64,000 bases of DNA from Thalassia testudinum (GCA_037157565.1 JAZHRO010000073.1:20900501-20964500), one strand, 5' to 3'. Positions 10,735 to 22,830 are shown, counted from the stretch's first letter. The notes: generated from the sequence alone by a model not told the origin. Numbers and translations: made by a program.

Positions 10735-13421
10735 TGTTAGGACCCAATCCTAGATCCCTACAGGACCCGAGATCGGCTCGCCTCGACTAATCCCAAGACC
10801 TAGTCGTCCAACGAGAAATAACCAAAAGCAGAAAATATTCCACAACCATAGGTACAACGTAACTAAGTAGAAAATAATACAGAGATAGTAAAAGAAACAG
10901 AACGGAATGTCTCATAATAGTACAGGCCATCATAGCTACTACAACGGAAAGTAAAGCAGAAATATAACAGAAATAGTATTTCATATAACAAAATACTCAC
11001 TACTACAAAAGAAGCTAGGAAACAGAAAGGAAACACAGCTAAGGCTGGGCTCGACTACGCCTAGCTCCCTCTGCAGCTGGTGGTGCTGGCTGCTCAACTC
11101 CCTGACTTAAACAAGGTTATAAAATTACGTAGTCAGCTAACGCTGAGTAGAGTGGTAATTAAGCCATTTACATGCAATTAAGACAAGCAACTAATTAATT
11201 TTTCTTTCTTATTTAGCTCAACCAAGTAGTTCCAATATGTTTGTTCTGTTATTCATCTGGCCATTTCTTGATCTTGTCTATTCCTCAAGGAAACGATCTT
11301 GATTGCACTCTTTTCAGTGATGTAGGATGTACACGTGGTGCTCTCCTGGCCGGGAGAGTCCCTCGTGATAGTCCTACACCCAATCAACCATCCTGAGGTC
11401 ACGATCGCAACGTAGCGGTGACTCCGGCATGCACAATAAGCGCACGGGTAGCTACCCCGCACTGGCACGTGGTCGGTCATTTCCGCTAGTGGGTATGCCT
11501 AAAAGTACAGCACAGGGCCTTGCCCTCTCAGAACAGGACTTTCGGGACTTAGAACAGAACAGGGGTCTCGCCCCTCCATAGTCCGCGTACCCTCGTCTGA
11601 CTATCCTGGTTTTCCCAGTGGGCCTAACAAGAGTCGATGTAGGGCGGCTAGTCCTAACCCCAGGCCTCGTGGGGTGGCTAGGTCCCTCCCTACACTAAGT
11701 AGCTCACCCCTGTACCAATTACACGAGGGCCAAACAGAAGTCGGTGTAGAGCGGCTAGCTCCCCTCTACACTAAAGGGACAGTTACTCTCCTTGGTACCA
11801 GGTAGGCAAGGGCCAGCTCACTTCCCGTCTACTTACTAAGTTCTTTCCATATACAAGAGTTCTCCTAATTCCCCGTAGGATTCATGCTTATATTCCTTTC
11901 ATTCCATTTTTCCAACATTTAGGTCTCACTATTCACATTATGGGTTTCATTCTTATAATAGGCAACTTGTGTTTTTCTAATTGAGAAAGCATCACATTAA
12001 TAAACTATTACATTTGCTAGCAAGTTGGTTTAACATGCTTCTCAAGGAAACAGTGTAGCTCAAGCAACATTCGTTCGTTTCTGCCCTAGGGTTCATTTAA
12101 CATCCTATGGTTCAATTAAGTTATTCTAAACATGCACTTTGTTTGATTAAATCTTGATATTAAAGCAAACCACTCTACCGGGAAACATGGGAGGAATGGG
12201 GGCTAGAACTGTAGGTCCTGTCATCTCCTCGGGCCCCGAACACGCTACAGGCTGGTGGCCTATACCAGTGACTAAGTCACATCAGACAAGTTCAAAATAG
12301 TATAAACTTGACACTAACACGTAGAGAAAGTCGAGCCTGTCACATCAGACGAGTTCACGAACAACAGTACTTCATTTATGCAAATCCAATTTTGTTTGGG
12401 CCCTAAACGAGCCAAAAATGCACATACTGCCCAAAATCAGATGTCTGGGACTAGTCCCAGACGTCTTAAAAGACGTCAGAACTCACCCTATGTTTCCTGC
12501 GGCTTCCTCGAACGTCCGGATCCTTCCGCGATCGTCTGAGGGGAGACTCCTTCCAATCGTCTGGGAGTACAGTCAGACATTTAGTGATGTGCTCAGACGT
12601 CCAAAAGTACCTCGAAGGGCACACCGCACGCCTTTCCAACACTCTGCACCTATGTACGCACATGCAGAGCCAAAAATAGCTAAGTCATCCTGCAGTAAGT
12701 TTTGCTTGGTCAAGAGCCCATGCAGAATTACGTACTTTCAGACGTCCAGCTTCAGCTCCGAACGTCCCTCTGCTTCTCCAGACGTCTGGCCGATGCTCCA
12801 GACGTCTGATATTGGGCAGATCTGTCTGCAGAACTCTCTCGCGAGTCTTCTCCGTGCGGACTCCTCCACGTCACCTGTAGCTGCTACGCCAGTAGCCTCA
12901 GGAGGTCGCGAAGCTTTGCTTCGCGAGCTCCTCCTCGCATGACTCCCCTCCTCGCACCTCTGACTCGAGCTCTCGAGCTCTTCCTTCTCGAGCTCCACCG
13001 AGCTAGCGTCGTCGCACCGACAACAAGGCACCCCTTGCACATGAGCTCCCGTGAGGTCTCTCCCTCTTTCTCATACCCTCGCTCACACTCTCTCCCTCTC
13101 TCCTTCACCCCCTTTCTCGCTCGCGGTAGAGAGGCAGTGATGAAGATGGTCACCAGCAGGGGAAAGAAGATGGAGGTGGCGGTGGCTAGTGGAGATGGGG
13201 AGGGTGGCGTGGGTGTGTGGGGGTTTAAATAGATGGTGATTAAGGTTTTGGTGAGGAGGCCGGAGGGGGAGAAATGCATGCATGTCGCATGTGCGCGAAA
13301 AGCAAAAGAACGTATGGTTCTCCTTACTTTTAGATGTCCTGCCATCTATCCAGATGTCTAAATAGACATCTGGTGAACACTACAGATGTCTTATCCAACT
13401 AAATAGTGGCAGGTCATTTCA
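10735..13421 (-). repeat. Tek 5' LTR
   Basis: This is the partner of 129-2871. On the minus strand U3 begins at 13421, carries the GACGTC motif cluster (about 12437-13395, interrupted by a C/T-rich stretch), has a TATTTAAA box near 13207-13216, and ends CCTAACA at 10735. Small indels against the 3' LTR are numerous, so the insertion is not recent. Confidence 0.9.
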
Positions 13422-14992
13422 TACGATGAAACAAGGCGGCATCACAGCGGGATCCGCTTCTCGAATGGCAACGAGAAGACAACCACGGGATGCTCCACGA
13501 AGGCAATGAGAAGATGGGAAAATTATTTTACTCTAACTCTAGTGGAGCATCCCAAGTTTGGGACCAACTTGTAGATCTTTTGAGGGGCTGAGAGGAGAAG
13601 AGAAGGGATGGGTCAAATGGAGGGAATATCGGCTCCTTTTATAGGCTCTTAGAGGGTTAAAATGGTCATTGTAGGCCATAAGGATCATGTGTTCTTGGCA
13701 TAAGACAAGGACCATGCATCCAACTCCCACGTTTGCATGTCTGAAGAGCACACATTGCGTAGCATGCAGGATCGCTCTTCAAGCCATGATCAGATGGCTG
13801 ATGAGAGCTACAGATGTCTTATCTCACACTAGGACTCACGCATTGAGATTAGTCACCGCTGGATGGTCATCGCATGGCTGATTGCGCAGTTGAGAGGCGT
13901 TGCTGAGATCCACTTGATTGCTTGGGAGAGAAGCTTGATCGTTGGAAGCGCATCGCATGTCTAATGAGCTTCTTGTCGCAGAGACTCATGACAGGCTAAC
14001 GAAGAAGTTGGCTAGTCATGAATTGCACCAATCGATTGTAGGGTCTTATTACATGGAGAGGCACGTGCCCCAGGTGATCGATTGGTTTCTCACTTAACCG
14101 GTCACCCGGCTGGTGCGCGACCGACTAAGGCAATGGCCATTGATATTCGATCATGATGCCATGATTGCATGCAAGAGCGCACCTCAGATCTTCCCAGCGC
14201 GTACAATTTTGCGTAGACTAGCGTGCGTGCATCTCCGTGTGCCACGTGTAGAAGCCTCCGCCATTCGATGAGGATCATGTGACTCTAATTGATTAGAGTT
14301 CACAGCTGTATGCAAAATTCCCATGGACGGGAATCGAACCTGCACCCATGGCTTGGGAACACCTCTGACCATTGCGCCACTCTCGTACTTGTGTCGGGTT
14401 TTGGTTTTAACACTCCTCACGCTCTCAGCCATTGGATGAAGATCCAACAGCTAAGATCAAGGGGCGTCTGATGAGAAGAGGAAGGCCTGCGGTGTTGGGC
14501 GGCTATGATGGCGCCACGGCCACGATGGCACCACGTGGCTCCATCTTGGCCATCCATCTTCTTTTGCTTGTAGGTGATGCCACAAACATCGGATTGGATC
14601 GATTTTCACGCCGTCGAACTACGATTGTTGATTCGAATCCATCTGTGTGGTTGGATTTCTCATCTGAGGTATGTATTTAGAACACCTTGTCCTTAACCTC
14701 TAATCTTACTCTGACTGCATCTGATGGTACGGAGGTCCGATCGGGGCAATCTCGAAGGCGTTGAACTCTGATCGTTGCCCTGATAATATCCATATGATTA
14801 GATCTTCAATCCAAGGCACCAAATATTGCCCCTCCCCTCACCATAAAATGGGCAAATTAACCTATAATTTGTACAAACTAATCTATATGCAGAATGATGC
14901 ATTGTTTGCAATATTTATAATGCTGAATGCAACTATACGCCTAAGAACACGCATAAATAGGCAATTTATGTGAAATAGATGTGTCTACATCA
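13422..14992 (-). repeat. R-1 left (3') LTR, second fragment
   Basis: It continues the LTR interrupted at 128 and is collinear with 18780-20358. It contains a minus-strand TATA box (plus strand ccttttatagg, near 13636-13646), a tRNA-like cassette (14321-14385), and a conserved U3 block (about 14590-14760) shared with R-2 and S2. It ends ctacatca at 14992, directly before the polypurine tract. Confidence 0.88.
14321..14385 (-). other. tRNA-like cassette in R-1 left LTR
   Basis: On the minus strand an A-box-like TGGCGCAATGGTCAG (14379 to 14365) is followed at tRNA spacing by a B box GGTTCGATTCCC (14340 to 14329), matching pol III internal promoter consensus. No complete cloverleaf with a closed acceptor stem is evident, so this is a tRNA-derived or SINE-derived segment rather than a functional gene. 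It lies about 600 bp into U3 and upstream of the LTR TATA box. Confidence 0.7.
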
Positions 14993-16800
14993 CACCCCTA
15001 TGCCTATCTTTTGCCAATCCCTAGCAAAACTACATGCTATTTATAAAAGAATTAGGATTAATTACTTGGGCAATAATTATTCTCAACATTAAGAAATTTC
15101 TATTAAAGAATTGAACTACCTAGACTCAACAGTGGCCGAGTGTCTGCCAAAATGCATACCACCCAAGCCCTCGCCTTATTCGAAAGCAAATAGATCTTTT
15201 CTTTCTCTTCTTTTCTATTTTTTTGATTTTTGAGTTAAGAGTTTCAAGGTAGCTTTCTACAACTAGCCAACCCACCCAAGACTCAAAAAGAACTCTGAGT
15301 TATAAGCATCCTTTTGTGATTGTGATAGACTCAATGATCGGCAGTCAGAATAGACTTTAGGTTTCTACGCCCCTAGATGACCTTAAAAAGAAATTCTGCC
15401 TAAAGTTGTATCTATCTGACTGGTAACTTTCTCCCTACTTTTTATTTTTATGGGGTCAATACAAGGGTGAACCCAGTGTATATCTCCCTGGCTTATTCTA
15501 CTTCTCCACTTCTTCCTAGGTGTTTAGGAATTATTTGTGCATTTCGTGAGTTGGGTTCTGGACAACCGGCCAATGGATTGTTACCCACGATAGCTTGCCA
15601 GCCATACTCATGCGATGAAGTATGGCTTATTTCTTTTTTTTCTTCTTTTCTATTTCTCAATTTTTTTGAATATTTTTTCTTTCTTTTTTTTTTTTAAGTA
15701 GTTGGCTTCCCTAATCTAAGATTTATCTAAAGGCAGTAGAAAGAGAATGATTATGTGGCTGGGCTCTAGACAACCGGCCAATGGGTTGTTACCCACGACA
15801 ACTTTCCAACAATACCACCCTAAAAGTTCATTAGCTACCCAATTTCCATTAAAACTGTCGAAAAGTGAGTCAGTGCAAATAGTGTGTAGATGCTTAGACT
15901 ATAAATCCCCTTAAATCAAAGGACGGGTTGATAAGTTGTGTATGTATCACCCCAACTTATTTAACCAAGTAGAAACAAATTAAAGATGGTGAGGACTCGA
16001 GAGATAAGTCCACATTTTAGTGGACACCCAGGCTGATTAAGCCTGAAGACCTGAAGAATCTAAGTATTCAGGTCCTATCATATCATTCCCTAAAGTTGAA
16101 AAACTCTAATACCCAAGTTCTATTTTCGTAATTTAATTCTTTTTTTTCAAAAACAAAGAGAAAATAGAAAGAATCCATGGGCTAACAAAATAATTAAGAT
16201 AAACATATCCACCCCCCATGCCTATCTAATGCAATGTCCTCATTGTATTAAAAAGACATGAAAAAGAGCGGAATAGAGAAGAAAGCACCTGAATTTCATG
16301 ATTAACAGGTCAGCTCCAAGATGAAAATAGACTGTAAACGTGTTAAGTTTAGTACCTTCAGCTAAGCACACTATACAAACAAAGAAGAAATCAAGAATTC
16401 ACAGGTGCGAGTCAAGATCAAAATAAGCCAATTGATTTTATGACCCACAAGGAGAAGTTGTCCACAGATGCGGATGAGATTGTGCTGCAGACCCATGCCC
16501 TAAGGTCGAGTGGTTCTAAGGTTCTAGATGAAAATTGTCCAGAACTGAAGATCATTGTGTAAGCGGGGCTAGGCTTGTAGTTTGTGAGGATGCAAACCAA
16601 GTCTAAAAAGTCGGACGATAGGAAAATTTGTATCAAAAAGATAATCAGTTAATTTGTGCTTGGGTTGGACATCCTCAGAGTTGAAAATGTCATAAGGGTC
16701 CTGATAGAAGGTTTGTGGTTTCAGGCAAATAGGAACCCTTAGACTCAAACTTCTACTTCCCCCGGAATTGGCTTCCCAAATCTTCATTTCTTAGTTCCTA
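14993..16800 (-). other. R-1 3' non-coding internal region with two polypurine tracts
   Basis: The 3' polypurine tract abuts the LTR at 14993-15000 (plus strand caccccta). A second tract, plus strand accccccatg at 16211-16220, is followed by the conserved gcaatgtcctcattgta. Between them lie two copies of a block of about 45 bp (15554-15600 and 15761-15812) sharing gacaaccggccaatgg and ttgttacccacga. T-rich tracts (15190-15235, 15625-15695) fill the rest. No coding content is supported. Confidence 0.65.
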
Positions 16801-17830
16801 TCCTCCATAATCATAATTTCAGATTTTGGGACCTCCTGCATGTTATGCACCCCATCTAAAGTATCCAAGTCCATGATTTATGGTTGAATTAGAATTAACT
16901 TGGGTCAGTGATCTCAAAAATAGAATCATCATTATGCTCAATGGGGTTTGATTGACGAATGGGGCCATCAATTGAGTCCTTCATGAAATTAGGATCTAAA
17001 TCCTCCATGCTAGCTCCAACATGATTAATTTCCTCAATTATAGGGCCATCAAATGATTCATCAAATTCCTCAAGCCTAGTTGTCTCACTAAAATCATTTT
17101 CCTTAAACTCAAGTGAGACTTCACATAATGATTCTGCACCTTCAGAATCAAAAAATTCTAGATCCGCATTTATATATGTCTCAAAATCATCGATCATTTC
17201 CTAGTCCATGGAGACATACTTTTCCTTGAACCCTAGTTTAAGGATCTCGGGTGAAAAAATCAATTCATCTTCAATTGGTTGCTCCAGACCAACCTTGTCA
17301 TCCCCAGCCTTGTAAAATGTGTTCCCCCCTACAGGTGCTTGAAGGGTTCTAACATTATCTCTCCTTAAGGGGTTTCATCCTGGGAATCATCCCAAGATTG
17401 AACTAAAGCAACTACAAATTTCATCCTCAATTTTGACAACTTTCGAAGTAAAAACTCACTCGGGTCCTTATCCTTAACATCTTGCAGCCAATCCAATAAA
17501 TACTTGTTAAGATCCTCAATCATTTGAATTAGAGGCTCCAATTCTTCAATGCAGGGTGTTGGCTGAGCTTCTAAAGATTGTATGGTATTCCTTAAGTTAG
17601 CCAATACCCTATCTTGGACTTGGTTCACCTAAACCAAATGGTTCAGTTCAGGGTTGGGTGGGTTTGGGCTCAATCCAGGGGAGTCAAGAAATTGAGGTTC
17701 TTGGGGCCCTCCCTGATAGTAGGTCATTTCGAGTTCATAGAAGGGTAGTGGCCTATATGTAGTGTAATCCTGGGAAGGTTAGGTGTCATATCCTACCTAA
17801 TCATTAAAGCACACAAGATGATTAGACTAA
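16800..17830 (-). pseudogene. R-1 copy of the unknown R-family protein
   Basis: Two minus-strand open pieces (16895-17197 and 17365-17628) in different frames align without gaps to the R-2 protein at 30342-31652. Over the 100 residues of the first piece I count 67 identities, including EEFDESF and FMKDSI. The second piece carries LNKYLLDWLQDVKDK and LVQSWDDSQDE, a predicted helical segment. The tyrosine/proline-rich N-terminal part remains only as short fragments near 17700-17800. A frameshift and stops make it a relic. Function unknown. Confidence 0.75.
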
Positions 17831-18261
17831 TCAAATTTCTACTCACTTATGTGTATAGGTTAGAGTGTACCGAGCCCACAGGTTAGATCCTGGCTAAGTG
17901 GTAGAATCAAGAAGAGTGCACTCTGATGTGTGGGTGTTTAAGGTATATGAGTTTAAATAAATCCCACAATCAGATTTTTTTTCAATTTATATGGGGGTGA
18001 GGTGGGTGGGAGTGGTAAACAAATAATCAATCTACCTTAGGGTTTATAAGAGCATCTAAGTTGATTTTTGTTTGTGTTATGACGTGGTGGAATGAAAAGT
18101 AGTGGGTTGGAGGTGGGGTATACTTACAGACCCTCCAACTACACTATGCTCCAATCTATCACTTTTTCCCACCTCGAGAGAGTACCTTCAATCACAATAA
18201 GAAAGGAGACAAGTGAGGTAAACGATAAGTAAGGCAAAAAATGTGGGAAATCAATGAGTGT

Positions 18262-18283
18262 TGCCTCTCCGACAATAGTGCCA
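18262..18283 (-). promoter_or_regulatory. R-1 primer-binding site (tRNA-Asp type, degenerate)
   Basis: The plus strand tgcctctccgacaatagtgcca lies three bases left of the LTR start at 18287. Read on the minus strand it is a diverged form of TGGCGCCGTTGCCGGGG, the complement of plant tRNA-Asp(GTC) 3' end used by Athila/TAT elements. Confidence 0.75.
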
Positions 18284-18286
18284 AAA

Positions 18287-20358
18287 TGATTAATGAGATT
18301 TCGTACACTAAAAGTTTAGAGTTAAAAGCCCATCATAGTAGTTGCGTAAAAATCTGCTATCAAATAAAATTTATAACCGAAATTCTGATGAGTCCCAGGT
18401 CAAACACGGAGAGGCGAACATTTGATTAAAAATTACATTTGGAATTATTTTTCATAAAGCAGATTAGTTGGTTGAAATTAATCTATGCCAGCTATTCTAC
18501 TTAAAAGAATTAATAATAGAAAAGAGAGAGACAATAATACAGAGAAAGAGAGAGAGAGAGAGTGAGTAAGTGAACCAATATTTCATAACTGTAGAAGCAT
18601 GTTCGTTACAACTAGTTTCTACAACTAGAAAGCTGAAAATCTACTCTAGAAAGCGATAAAAAGAAATGGATGAGAAAATCCTTCTCGACAGCTGCTTGGA
18701 CGAGGTGCGTTGACGGAGCACCCGGACGAGGGTGGTGAGATGCTGGACGAGGAAGAATGGAGCTGGAGGACGAAGAATGAAATAGGGCGGCACCGCAGCA
18801 GGATCTGCTTCCCAAATGGCGGCGAGAAGACAACTACAGGATGCTCCACGAAGGGGGTGAGAAGATGGGAAATTTATTTTACTCTAGCTCTAGTGGAGCA
18901 TCCCAGGTATGGGACCAGTTCGTAAAGCTTTGGAGGGGGTGAGAGGAGAAGAAAAGGGATGGATCAAATGGAGGGAATATGGGCTCCTTTTATAGGCTTT
19001 TGGAGAGGGTTAAAATGGTCATTTTAGGCCATACGGATCGTGTGTTCATGGCATGAGACAAGGACCATGCATCCTGCTCCCACATCTGTATGTTTGAAGA
19101 GCATGCATTGTACAACATGCAGGATCGCACTTCAAGCCTTAATCAGACGGCTGATGAGAGTTGTGGATGTCTTATCTCACACTGGGACTCCTTGCGCGTT
19201 AAGATTAGTCACCGTTGGATGGACATTGCATGGCTGATCGCGTAGGGAAGAGGCGTTTTTGAGATCCACTTGATCGCATGGGAGAGAAGCTCGATTGTTG
19301 GAGATGCATCACACGTCTGACGAGCTTCTAGCTGCTGAGACTCATGACCGGCTAAGAAGTTGGCCGATCATGAATCACGCCAACTCATTGCAGGGGCTCG
19401 TCGTGCGGAGAGGCTTGCGCCTCGAGTGATCGGTTGGTTTCTCACTTAGTCGGTCACCCAGCTGGTGCATGACCGGCTAAGGCGATGGTCCATAATCTTC
19501 TATTGTGAGGCCATGATCGCACACAAGAGTGCGCCTCAGATCTTGCCACTGTGCATACGATTTTGCGTGGACTAGTGCGTTGAATCGAGGATGAAGCGCG
19601 TGCACATCTCTACGTGCCACGTGTAGAAGTCTCCATTGTTTGATGAGGTTCACGCGACTCTAATTGATTAGAGCACACATCTGTGTGCAAAATTCCCATG
19701 GACGAGAATTGAACCTGCGCCCATGGCTTGGGAACACCTCCTCTGACCATTGCGCCACACTCGTACTTGTGTTGGGTTTTGGTTTTAACACTCTTCGCGC
19801 TCTCAGTCATTGAATGAAGATCCAACGATTGAGATCAAGGGGCACTTGGTGAGAAGAGGAAGGCCGGCAGCGTAGGGTGGCTATGATGGCACCACATAGC
19901 ACCATCATAGCCATCCAAATTCTTTTGCTTGTAGGTGGTGCCACAGATGTCGGATTAGACCAATTTTCATACCGTTGGACTACGATTGTCGATCCGAATC
20001 CATCCGTGTGGTTGGATTTGTCATCTGAGGTACATTTTTACACCACCTTGCCCCTTGACCTTTGATCTTCCTCAGATTGCAACTGATGCTACAGAGGTCA
20101 GATCAGGACAATCTCGGAGGCGTTGAACTGTGATCGACGCCCTGTTCAGATCCGTACAGTTAGATCTTCAATCTGAGGCCTCAAAATGATATCGCTCTGT
20201 CCCCTGACCACAAAAAGAACAAATTAACCTATAATTTGTACAAACTAATATAATGCATAATGATGCATTCTATGTAATATTTATAATGTTGAATGCAACT
20301 ATACGCTTAAGAACACGTATAAATAGGCAGTTTATGTGAAATAGATGTGTCTACATCA
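18287..20358 (-). repeat. R-1 right (5') LTR
   Basis: This is a 2072-bp LTR, plus strand tgattaatgag to ctacatca. It contains a GA microsatellite (about 18547-18563), a minus-strand TATA box (plus ccttttataggc near 18987), a tRNA-like cassette (19695-19763) and the conserved U3 block near 19950-20150. The U5 part holds a gtcccaggtcaaacac-type block common to all LTRs of this superfamily in the window. Confidence 0.88.
19695..19763 (-). other. tRNA-like cassette in R-1 right LTR
   Basis: This is the same cassette as at 14321-14385. On the minus strand the A-box-like TGGCGCAATGGTCA (19757 to 19744) and a B box with one change, GGTTCAATTCTC (19715 to 19704), are at tRNA spacing. Its presence in both LTRs shows that it belonged to the LTR before R-1 inserted. 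Confidence 0.7.
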
Positions 20359-20639
20359 TTAGGTCATTTAGGGAGTCTACTATAAGTTAAGTTTAGATTT
20401 TGTTTGCTTGACTTGCACACATTGTCTCTCTCCTCTTTCTTCTCTCCTTTCTCCCATTCTTCTTTAAATTATATGCATGGGTGACAGTCCAAAAATCCAC
20501 CCTTAAAAGGATCACTTGATTCCGCCCCATGCACAAAAGATCACTGTTCAATTCTTCTTCTGAATTAAATATGGAAAATATACAAAACAGGTCCACTTTT
20601 TCTTCCGCCTCCCATTCACAACCTAACTCAACCCCTCCC

Positions 20640-21955
20640 CCCCCCCCAATTAATAATTCATAGCCTGATATCCCATCCCCAACCTCCCTCATCCTAAAAT
20701 GCACCAAAACCTTGATTTGCCAAATGGACAAGATCAAGGTCCCCTGCCCAATCCCTTATTGTTAATGGTTGAGCAACTAACTCAACTTTAAGCCAACCAA
20801 CAATAGTTGACCAAGACTGTCACGAACTTAGACAACCAAGGGCAAAACTTGCCACCCCCTCAACAGCCTGTCATTCCTCTTAAGGATTTCTATGATCCTT
20901 GCAATTATGAGAATTGACCGGGGGTGGTCATACCAAAAGGGGATTTTGAGATCAAGCCAGTGATTCTAAACCTAATTAAGAATTTTCATGGCCTTCCAAA
21001 GGAAGACCTGTTTATCCACCTTGAGGAACTCACAATCCTCACACAGACTACTCGTTCTCGGAATGTACAAGAAGTCTTATGGCTAATGCGATTGTTCCTT
21101 CTTTTTCTCAAGGATAAGGCCACTTATTGGTTCAAAATCATTGGCAGACCCATCACAACCTGGCCTTAACTCAAGAGTTCATTCCTAAAAAAAATCTTTA
21201 CTGTTGGTCATGCAAATTCCTTAAGATCAATTATGACCTTCCAAAAAAAATCTAGTGAGACTTTACATGATTCTTGGGAAAGATTCCAAGAACTTTTAAA
21301 AAGTTGACCACACCACGAGGTTCTATTATGGCAACTCATGTAGATCTTCTATCATGGATTAGAAGATCAACTTAGAAGTTTCATCGATGCCTCGTGTGGC
21401 GGCAACTTCTTATATAAGGATGCTGAGAATGCTTATGAACTTTCTAAAGAAATGAGTAAAAACTCATATAATAATACCTCTATGAACACTTTTGGAAGAA
21501 CCACAAACCCACAGTTTGGTGTTCATAAGATAGGCACTCAATCTATCTCGGTAACCCAAGATGACGTACAAATGATTGCCCAAAGACTCAACCAAATGCA
21601 AATAAATCAAAAGAAATTTGAGGAAAGACTCAATACATTTAATCAACCTTCACACCTAACCCCGCCTAACATCCTTAAAAGAGAAAACCTGCACAATGTT
21701 GGTGTTGTCCTTGAGAATAATCTTTTCCCTGAGGCTTCACATGGTTTAGCTGGGAATTTCAAATATATGAATACAAATTACAACCAAGCTACCGAAAATA
21801 TTTTCTCTCTCCAAGAGTACTTTAGAGATCCCTCCAACTCCAACAATGCTAATTGGAGGAACTACCCGACTCACTCCTGGAATAATCTAGTTCGTCCCCA
21901 AAAACAAAACCAGTTTGGGAGCTATGGGAAAAATCAAACCTCTTACCAACCTTGA
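20640..21955 (+). pseudogene. H gag (Athila-type), with stops
   Basis: In the frame of 20924 the sequence reads PLKDFYDPCNYEN, a stop, then NLIKNFHGLPKEDLFIHLEE. This is the FHGL(x)EDPxxHL signature of Athila/TAT gag. LFLLFLKDKATYWF follows (the SLxxxAxxWL block), then a broken part to 21450 (WERFQELLKS and FIDASCGG are readable). The last piece, 21452-21955, has an Asn/Gln-rich tail with YPTHSWNN, the usual pre-zinc-finger region. No CCHC knuckle is seen. At least three stops or shifts interrupt it. Role when intact: particle protein. Confidence 0.82.
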
Positions 21956-22482
21956 CCATCCCAAGAAGACATTAATTCCCAGGCTATGGAAACCCTATAG
22001 GGTATGCAAACTCAGATGTTAGAAGTAACCCATGTTGTTACAAATCTCAACAATCAGATTGGGGTTACTCCGGTTCAAAGACCTGCAGGCAATTTGCCTT
22101 CCCAACCCATGCCCAATCCCAACAACCAGAGGAACCATTACCAAAGTGGGAATCAAAATCAAAATTATGGATAACCTCCCATAAACCAAGCACCACAACA
22201 CCCCCTGGGTTTTAATCAAAACCAGGCCCCCCGACCTCCTCCCAGGAACAACAACATTGCAAATGTAATAACCTTGAGAAGCGGGAAAACAACTGAAGAT
22301 CCTAGGCCTTCCCAATCTCCATAAGAAACCCACCCTATACCTGTGCAGGTTGACTCTCCTCCCACCCTAATCAGGAAGAAAAAGAAAAAGATTTTGAAGG
22401 CAAAACTCCAATCCCTTTTCCCCAAGCTCTACACTCTACTACCAACAAAAGAAAGAAAACTAAGCCCACCATTGAGGAACGC

Positions 22483-22830
22483 ATGGATTTATTCGGGCAA
22501 GTACAGATTAATATCCCTCTCCTAGGTGCAATTAAATATATCCCTGCCTATGTCAAATTTTTGAAAGATATTTGTACTCCAAAAAGGCAGACCAAAAATC
22601 TAGGTAGAGTGCATCTTTCTGAGATAGTAAGCTTTGTCATCCAAAGCAAGTTGCCTCCTAATATGAAAGACTTCGGTGCATCTCTCATTTCTGTGATCAT
22701 TGATGACATAGCTTTTGACTGCACCCTTCTTGATCTAGGTGCCTTTGTCAATATCACCCCCACTATTTTATTCGAGGAATTTAAGATTGGTGATCTAACG
22801 CCTGTTGAAGTCACTCTGCAATTAGCAGAC
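22483..22830 (+). pseudogene. H aspartic protease, N-terminal half
   Basis: The frame reads QINIPLLGAIKYIPAYVKFLKD, typical of the Athila gag-protease linker, then TLLDLGAFVNITPTI with the D-L-G-A active-site loop near residue 91, and ends LQLAD at the R-2 insertion. The D-L-G-A form is normal for this lineage, so the catalytic aspartate is kept. The second half resumes at 48277 after R-2; the first codon there is TGA, a stop. Confidence 0.88.

Larger units (their letters stand above)
129..13421 (-). mobile_element. Tek: Ty3/gypsy chromodomain retrotransposon (Del/Tekay-like), degenerate
   Basis: The element is bounded by LTRs of 2743 bp (129-2871, 3' LTR) and 2687 bp (10735-13421, 5' LTR). 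Each runs TGAAATGAC...CCTAACA on the minus strand. The order on the minus strand is gag, protease, RT, RNase H, integrase, chromodomain, which is the Ty3/gypsy order, and the C-terminal chromodomain points to the Del/Tekay chromovirus group. The primer site matches tRNA-iMet. The flanks gagga (124-128) and tacga (13422-13426) agree at only 3 of 5 bases, but the surrounding R-1 LTR is collinear across the gap, so the insertion is firm. All coding parts carry stops or frameshifts and catalytic residues are lost. A related solo LTR (5135-7974) splits pol. Confidence 0.92.
1..20358 (-). mobile_element. R-1: non-autonomous Athila-like LTR retrotransposon, truncated by window edge
   Basis: Read on the minus strand, the 5' LTR is at 18287-20358, a tRNA-Asp-like primer site at 18262-18283, an internal domain at 14993-18286, a polypurine tract next to 14993, and the 3' LTR at 13422-14992 plus 1-128. 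The 3' LTR is interrupted by the gypsy element Tek. About 370 bp of the left LTR lie before base 1, judged from the right LTR. No gag, protease, RT or integrase is recognisable; the internal region holds only a broken copy of the reading frame that is intact in R-2. The base after the right LTR starts ttagg, but the matching left duplication is outside the window. Assignment to the Athila/TAT group rests on primer site, polypurine motif and LTR architecture, not on coding domains. Confidence 0.8.

Noticed and set aside
14321..14385. Functional tRNA gene in the R-1 LTR
   Set aside because: Boxes are present but no closed acceptor stem or full cloverleaf can be drawn by eye, and the copy is carried in both LTRs.
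20393..20737. 114-codon minus ORF opposite the H leader and gag start
   Set aside because: Low-complexity Gly/Glu/Lys content, no domain, and antisense to recognisable gag.
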